From Polyodon spathula (lineage: Eukaryota > Chordata > Actinopteri > Acipenseriformes > Polyodontidae), in NCBI RefSeq assembly GCF_017654505.1, contig NC_054537.1, positions 72,598,618 to 72,662,617 on the forward strand: a DNA stretch of 64,000 nucleotides, written 5' to 3'. Below are positions 58,130 through 64,000 of this stretch, in pieces (positions within the stretch are counted from its first letter, which is position 1; every line of letters starts with the position of its first letter). The notes under the pieces are model-generated. The model was given only the letters and a program-made list of their open reading frames with translations, did not search any database and was not told the DNA's origin. Made by a program: the position numbers and the translations under genes.

Positions 58130-58588
58130 CGTTTTGGTGACTCTCTGTGGCAATGGTGATAGAGGTAAGTTGCTGGAATCATTCCTCCTTCACAGAGTCA
58201 GATGATGGAGATGCACATTCTTTTATCACACAAGCATGGCACTCTGTTGTTCTGTTTCTACAAGTTCTGGATGTTTTAGTTTTAAGTCATTTACTAGCAT
58301 CAGTTTTTCTCCCAGTGTTCTCAGTATCTGCAACAGTGCTATACTGAGCCTTTCAGCTGAGCTACCCTGTGGGTGGTACAATGTGGTGCATGAGCACTCA
58401 ACCCCAGATAACTATTCAAGCTTTCTGAACAAATTGTTCTCAAATTCACGCCCTTGATCATGATGTATCCATACAGGATAACCAAACCTGGGAATAAAAT
58501 CCTTGAAATCCTTTCAGCTTTCCCAGATTTATCCTGTGTTGCATAAACTCGTCCTCTGCCAGTTTGTAATTAGAAAACCCGTGAAGAA
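58130..58588 (-). pseudogene. Gypsy integrase catalytic region
   Basis: Minus-strand blocks: [18 protein letters not shown] (retains the catalytic D before QGREFE, with ENN next) and TLYHPQGSSAERLSIALLQ, where HPQG and the catalytic Glu context (ER) are kept, then LQILRTLGEKL. A stop follows FRKLE. Upstream the coding similarity is interrupted by the nested LTR at 58589. Confidence 0.75.
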
Positions 58589-58949
58589 TGTGACCGAGGG
58601 ATAATCAGATAATTGATAGCTGGTTAATCCCTCAGCACTAATATAAAATCCTGCAATTCTCCCTGTTCCAGGGGGTGTTCGAAGGAAGAACTAGAGCGAG
58701 CAAGACAGAGAAGTCAGACTGAAAGTAAAATAAAGACTATAGTAACAGTGAAGGCCCTGTACAGTTTTGTGTTAGTGACTTGTTTTTATTTAAACTTTAT
58801 TTTTGCTTGTGAGCAGTGCTGTTTTGTTAAAATATTTGATTTGTGTTTAAAAATAAACAGCGCTGCAGTACCTTTTGCACCTCAGTATTTGCCTTGTGTT
58901 TTGTTCCTGCTTCTTGCCTGATGTCACCACCTCAGCCATTCCTGTCACA
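58589..58949 (+). mobile_element. LTR (family A relative) nested in gypsy integrase
   Basis: TGTGACCGAGGGATAATC...CCATTCCTGTCACA with TG...CA ends and inverted TGTGAC/GTCACA. It shares with the LTR at 42100-42723 the inverted gaggga/tccctc stem, the block aacagtgaaggc and the ending gatgtcaccac. It is shorter at its 5' side (361 versus 624 bp), either a subfamily or a truncated copy. Orientation is opposite to the host gypsy element, and no clear 5-bp duplication is seen. Confidence 0.65.
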
Positions 58950-59165
58950 CATGGGCATTTACATAGTTACATTAGTTACTATTTTCTGTATGTCTGTCTT
59001 CATAAAAGGCCAATAGAATCTTTCTCTTATGAGATCCATGACTCTCTCTGTCCCTACATGTCTCATGTCATCATAAAGGTTCTTGAGGACCATCAACTTA
59101 AATTATTCTGGGAGAATGATCTGTTTTCTCATATTGCATATCCCTTCTCAATTTCAATTTAGATC
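58950..59165 (-). pseudogene. Gypsy integrase zinc-binding (H2C2) region
   Basis: Minus-strand frame with LKNLYDDMRHVGTERVMDLI, RERFYWPLMKTDIQ and IVTNVT: the H...H part and FYWP motif of gypsy integrase zinc fingers. The following CxxC is lost where the nested LTR joins. Confidence 0.75.
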
Positions 59166-59362
59166 ATTTTTGCATCAGTCTTTTCATGGTTTTGTCCATG
59201 CGTTCTCTCTCCCTACTGGTTGGTATCTCATTTCTCTCTTTACCTTCCCAATAATCGTATCTTTCTGTTGTGCCTTCCTCAGTTCTCTCAGTGGTATTGT
59301 TGGTAATAATTCAATAATATTTAGTTTATCACTGTCACATTCAGCAGTAGTGCTGAGAGCTA

Positions 59363-59880
59363 CTACTCATGGCACATCTCCTTTCTCAACCATTTTGTTT
59401 CTTTGCCACACTGCTGATACGAAGTCTGTGTTAGTTCTTCCGTGTATTCAGTTATGCACCTGTCAGTATTCACTGGAAGTCTTGAAAGAGTGTCTGAGTC
59501 TGTATTAGCTTTATCTGGACTGTATTTTATGTCAAAACTAAAGTCAGCAAGTTCTCCAACCCAGTGGTGTCCAACTGCATTCAGTCTTGCAGAGCTCATG
59601 GTGTAGGTCAGCAGGTTGTTGTCTGTGTAAATGGTAAAGCATAAAACAAATAATCCCTAAACCTTTCACAAACAGACCATTTTAGAGACTGAAATTATAA
59701 TTTTCCAGAATGAAGGTGATAACTTCATTCAGCTGCTGTCAGCATCATAGAGCCATATACAGTTATCCTTAGTTTCCCTTCTTCTGATAAAGAACTGCTG
59801 CAAGCACTTTTTCTGACACATCAGTGTGTAAGACAAATAGCATGCTAAAGTCTGGGTAGGCATGGACTGGAGGACAGATC
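59363..59880 (-). pseudogene. Gypsy RNase H region
   Basis: Minus strand: a decayed LHTD-type start and EGKLRITVYGS across frames, VYTDNNLLTYTMSSARLNAV and HHWVGELADFSFDIKYSPDK ending DSDTLSRLP, the classical end of gypsy RNase H. Frameshifts are present. Confidence 0.85.
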
Positions 59881-60125
59881 AGTTCATCAATGAATTGGTA
59901 TAACAGCTTGATGTTCTTTGTCTATGTCACAGGCATCCTTGAGGATAACTGACCTGTCTGATTCTTGTGCTGCTGTTTCTTCTTTGGTGGTGAGGTGAGT
60001 TTACTGTTTCCCTTCATCTCTGGATTGAAGGAGATCATATAATCATATCTTTACCAGGATGTCAGATGTTGTGTTGGCATCCTCCATCACAGCTCTTTCA
60101 GTGGCTGAATAAACTGAATATTTAC

Positions 60126-60527
60126 TTAAACAGTTATTTTTGGTATGAGTATGTGATGAGCAGTGCAATTGTAAACAGGTACTGTAATTGTAGAGGTTGA
60201 GCTTTCAGGACTGCTTATGACCCATTCACTAACATCAAGGTCTTCCAAGGCTGGATTATCAAATACTGCTACGTTCCCAATACTGTGGTGTTTGAAGTCA
60301 ACTCTACCCTTTGCATTAACTACCTGCCCCTTGGGTATTCCAATGCACTTTCTTCCAGTTTTTACAGGGAAACTGTTCTCTTCTTCTTGAAACCAACTTA
60401 CAAGTCCATTGGCTTTGTTTTTTTCACTTCCCATTACTTTGCTCAGCAGATGTGCCAGGCCTTTAACACCATCCTCAGCCCCACTGCTATTTGCTCTAAT
60501 TACCTCCTCAATGTCATTGAATCTCAA
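60126..60527 (-). pseudogene. Gypsy protease-RT linker
   Basis: A 133-codon minus frame between protease and RNase H. GRKCIGIPKGQVVNAKGRVD and VPVYNCTAHHILIPK resemble the post-protease region of fish gypsy polyproteins. RT motifs do not follow, so the RT core is deleted. Confidence 0.55.
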
Positions 60528-60556
60528 AATAAGTCTCTCTAAAGCTATTTGGCTAA

Positions 60557-60778
60557 TTAAGAAGGGTGCATGTATAGTAGGGTGGATACTGTCAATGCCA
60601 GGTAAATCAACATGCCATTTGTTGCTATCACATCTAATTTACCTTGCACTCCCATTAGCTCATCAAGTAGACGTACAGTATGTTTGAATATGTGTTGTTT
60701 TCTCCATTTTCTATCTAATATACTGACTTGAGCTCCTGTATCCATTACAGCAATGCCATTAATGTAATACTCCAGCAA
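60557..60778 (-). pseudogene. Gypsy aspartic protease
   Basis: The frame contains YYINGIAVMDTGAQVSILD, the retropepsin active-site loop (DTGA) with its flanking hydrophobic strand. The downstream hydrophobic-hydrophobic-G flap region is short. The frame ends before the RT. Confidence 0.85.
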
Positions 60779-60889
60779 GCCTATTCCTCCAACTAGTTGT
60801 GCAATACTCTATCTAGAGATGTGACTGTTCTCAATGGACTGCGCTATGCATTTTCTTTCTGGTGAAATAACTTTTTTTTTCAGCGCGGC

Positions 60890-61018
60890 TTACATTTTTA
60901 CATCCTCAGCCTTATACCGACACTCTTGTGAACAATATTTAAGTGTTTTGGACAGTGAGCAGAACAGAACCTGAGGCCTTAATGTGCATACCACACACAA
61001 CTGGGACCTATCTTCTTC
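60890..61018 (-). pseudogene. Cysteine-rich (MYND-like) segment of gypsy element
   Basis: The minus-strand frame reads CVVC, then FCSLS and KYCSQEC, so CxxC-x8-CxxS-x4-YCxxxC. This is close to a MYND zinc finger with one Cys replaced by Ser. It lies between gag and protease, where a CCHC knuckle would be usual. Whether it is a real domain of the element or chance is unresolved. Confidence 0.45.
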
Positions 61019-61159
61019 CCTGATCATTGGTAGTCCCTCGTCAGCGATCGATTCATGTTTCCCGGATCAGAAAACTTCATAGGGCACCCCATGACCCAGT
61101 GTTTGCATTCCCCTGCCTTAAGCAATGTTGGCACAGCTTGTGTCGCAAGAGTGTGAGTG

Positions 61160-61720
61160 AGATTGGTAGGGTTTCAGATCTCACCAGGTACTGCTGTGCT
61201 TAACATTGAGGCCTTGGTAGACAGTATGGATAAATTCTCGCTACACTTTTGCTTGATCATATTAAATTTCTATATTTAACTAGCGTTCTTCAAACTATAT
61301 CTTTTGTTTAAGCCCCATCATTCGGTAAATAAACTGTTGTGGGGATTCTTGTATATTTTGTTTGGAACTCATTAATTCCTGAAAAAGCTCTGTGTTGTTT
61401 CTCTCACCCAAGTGTGCTTTTAAAAAGTTTTTCAACTCTGCAAGTGTAAGAACATTTTTGTCTGTCAACATATTTTTTTAAGTTTCCAGGTTTTATTACT
61501 CTTGAGTACAGTTCTAATTATTTCAGACTCACTGTTGCTTCAAGCTTTCATCTATTTGCTTGGAAATACTACTCACAATATTAGAAGAATCATCCCCAAT
61601 TTGCCCACCACAAATTTTGTAATCTCTGCGGAGCAAGAATGGTGTGACATCCCTCAATGCGAGATGAGATATTCTCATCAAAATTTGCAACATCAGGGCT
61701 CCCCCTCATGGTAACTTGCA
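61160..61720 (-). pseudogene. Gypsy gag remnant
   Basis: Minus-strand frames with ESEIIRTVLKSNKTWKL, VLTLAELKNFLKAHLGERNN, TELFQELMSSKQ and ESPQQFIYRMMGLKQK, then EFIHTVYQGLN. The pattern LxxLxxxLxxHxxEKxxxELxxEL...ESPQQFxxRxMxLRQK is that of fish gypsy/retroelement gag capsid regions. Several stops. Confidence 0.7.
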
Positions 61721-61995
61721 TAGTATGGTTTACTGTGTTGCTAATAATCGCACTGTACCTGTATTCCTCAGAAATATTCATGTGGTCCAGTCGTCTCTCG
61801 TTTTGACCGTGACCCTCTCGTTTTCAAGACCAATCTTCCGGTCAGAAAAAAACTTCCCTCTAGGGACACGTTTAATAATATTATTAGTTTTTGGCTTTTT
61901 TGATTACTATACAAAATTGAAGGTTAAAACTGCATACACCTACTATATTTAACTATAATTTAGCCTTTTTATAGTATTTATCCTTTCTTTTTGCA

Positions 61996-62345
61996 GTGAT
62001 CCTTATGGCCAAGCAGTTCCCTCACATTGTGAAAGAACATGATCTGTTTGCCCTGAGAGAAGAGTTCACTGATTACCAGCGCACTGACCCTGAAGATCTT
62101 CCATCTGAAGAGAAGCTGTACAAGTACTGGGGAAAGGTTGGACAGATGACAACTGCAGGTCAACCAAGATTCCCTATTTTGTAAAGACTAATGAAGGCTC
62201 TAGTCGTCATTCCCCATTCAAATGCCAGCAGTGAGAGAGCATTCTGCATGCTCAGGGCTGGCTTGGGAAAGGACACCATTCAGAGCCTGGTTTCCTGCAA
62301 ACTGAACAGTGACAGCTGCTGTTATGATTCCAACATCCATGAAAG
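61996..62345 (+). pseudogene. hAT-family transposase C-terminal remnant
   Basis: Frame 61996-62182 has KQFPHIVKEHDLFALREEFT and LPSEEKLYKYWGKVGQM. After a stop and shift comes LMKALVVIPHSNASSERAFC, then MLRAGLGKDTIQSLVSCKLN. This is the hAT dimerisation region (W....., LMxALLxxPHSNAxSERxFS, LxxLLxxKLN). The rest of the transposase is not seen to the left, where a degraded gypsy element lies instead. Confidence 0.8.
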
Positions 62346-64000
62346 AGTCTTGAGAGATTGAAAGTCTGCCACTTGGGCATATAACATCCAACTCAAAGCA
62401 CCACCATGGTTCAACGCCATCATCTCTAAGGCTACACTAACTCACTTATGCTGTATTCCAGTTTAGTTTCTGAGCATCTATATTTAAATAAAAAATCACA
62501 GACCCCTCCTTTTCCCCTGTGCCGCTTCGCTCGCTTCACGCTATCCCTTCTAAAAATCTCTGGGTCAAGTGTCCTGGGACCTTGACAGGTATGAAATATT
62601 TAACATTTTTTTTATCAGCTTCTTAAGGAGCAATTAGACAATAACAGAAGCAACATAATACAAAGTTATTACTTAATAAAACGCGTATTAAACCTTCAAT
62701 ATACTAACCTTAGTTAAGAAAGACAGAGTTGGTTTTGCTGCGTTCGCTTCAGTGGTCAGAGCAAGCAACAACACCGTTCTGTCTACCTCAGACACCGCCA
62801 CCAACAGGCTGCCTCCCAGACTACAGGACTTTAGTGTTCACACAAACATTTTTCAGATATTTCACAAACATTCAATTATTCTTGCAGGTAAGTACTTTAT
62901 TGTTTTAATCTTTTGGGTGCTACATTCCCAATATGTATTTATTTTTGCATTTGGTTTTCCAATAATAAAATATTTACATAGCCTACAACCCTACAGTTTC
63001 AACAGCAAAAAGACATACTTCTTAGTGGGTGCTTCTCTGAATGAATGCTGAACACTGAAATGAGCTCATGAGTCATGACACTTACAGCTGTAGCTCCACA
63101 GAGCTGGAACTGAATCCCATATTCCCAGTCCCCCTAGCACATAGCTTGACATCTCATACTGCATGTGGGTGGCAGCACATTGGTTGAGTTGCTCTTGTAA
63201 TTGTTATTCCAGTCAAGTGCTTGTCAGATATTGCTGTGTTGTCTCACTGAACTTTGAATTAACTTTTCTGGATGCAAACTCGGTTTTGGCTGCAGAAGAC
63301 CAAAGCAACAAAAGCAAGAGATGAGAGAGCTTTACAAAGCTCAAGTTTTTATTCAAGCTCAGCTAAACGCACTGTTGTCACACACTTTGTACAAACACAT
63401 ACACAGAATTGAGCTTCTGTCACTGTTTATGTTGAATACATATTGTAAATAATGGGTTTATTACAGTTTAACCTCAAAATATGTGTTTTTCATGAAAACA
63501 AGATTGGCATGTCTGGTCAATTTCACATTTTCACATACAATAGTGTAAGGCCTGTGCCATTGCATTATATGTACACTATGACAGAACCACATAAAGCGTG
63601 ATCATGGGGGCAGTTCACACTGCAAAGCATTCTTAGCTGGGTAGAGAAGCAGCTCTGCCTGCCTCCTTTGGGTTTGGGCCAGTTTCAGAGTTTTGGGGCA
63701 ATGGGACCCCCTTGAGAATTTAAGGGGTTATTTTGGGAAACGATTTTAACTGCATGTGGTGGGAATGGTTTTAGTGTACTGTGCATAAGAATGCATTACA
63801 CATTGAGTAAACACAGTGCAAGGGGTAACACTGGTGTGTGATCCACTGAAACTGCTTGTGCTCTGTGATGAAGGGAACAGCGGAGGGGGGTGTGTTATGA
63901 GAATTTGTTCTACAGTGCTTCAAACAACACAATAAAGGTATTTACTTATTTCCAATTAGATAGAAGTATATTAAAATGTAAAGATTATGAATGTTTATTT
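62346..64000. other. Unassigned sequence
   Basis: No recognisable gene, RNA or named repeat up to the right edge. Confidence 0.4.

Larger units (their letters stand above)
57918..61760 (-). mobile_element. Ty3/gypsy element, usual order, decayed, with nested LTR
   Basis: Read leftward on the minus strand: gag-like (about 61720-61160), cysteine motif (61018-60890), protease (60778-60557), linker, RNase H (about 59880-59363), integrase zinc-binding and catalytic regions (about 59165-58230), C-terminal tail to 57918. The reverse transcriptase core between protease and RNase H is deleted. A family A LTR is inserted inside the integrase gene. It lacks identified LTRs of its own. Confidence 0.8.

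Overview
This is vertebrate nuclear DNA, most likely from a ray-finned fish. One host gene can be recognised: the 5' half of mylip (IDOL, an E3 ligase for the LDL receptor) on the minus strand. Coding exons 1-3 lie at 9800-9886, 8181-8371 and 115-300, with canonical splice sites and compatible phases; the rest of the gene lies to the left of the window. The transposon fauna (L2 and CR1-like LINEs, Tc1, Harbinger, hAT, piggyBac, Ty3/gypsy, Maverick/Polinton) is typical of fish. I cannot name the species.

From about 10.9 kb to the right end I recognise no host gene. This 53 kb is mylip upstream flank filled with mobile DNA. It holds LINE remnants (12.75-13.35, 14.5-15.0, 20.8-21.66, 24.2-24.7, 48.5-49.35 kb) and Harbinger, piggyBac and hAT transposase remnants. 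An almost complete Tc1 element (39642-41279) has both inverted ends and TA duplications. There are several miniature inverted-repeat elements, one with a perfect 8-bp duplication. Two different Ty3/gypsy lineages are present: one at 31.06-32.9 kb with integrase upstream of reverse transcriptase, and one at 57.9-61.76 kb in the usual order with a nested LTR. Several LTRs, many AT/ATT microsatellites and a 31-bp minisatellite complete the picture.

The outstanding object is a 4.2-kb element at 15269-19484. It has inverted arms of about 1.06 kb (left) and 1.57 kb (right), AG...CT ends, and a near-perfect 6-bp target duplication (aacgtg/aacatg). It carries an intact 334-aa integrase of the Maverick/Polinton/adintovirus type, a broken Bcl-2-like reading frame, and a protein with a CxxC/HxxxxHxC motif duplicated in both arms and broken differently in each. 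One extra frame is kept only in the right arm. Each arm also carries a fully foldable class II tRNA gene, Leu(UAA)-like with G instead of U at position 33. Polymerase, capsid and packaging genes are absent, so it reads as an internally deleted, virus-like Maverick/adintovirus derivative. The tRNA genes inside its terminal repeats are the part I consider potentially undescribed.
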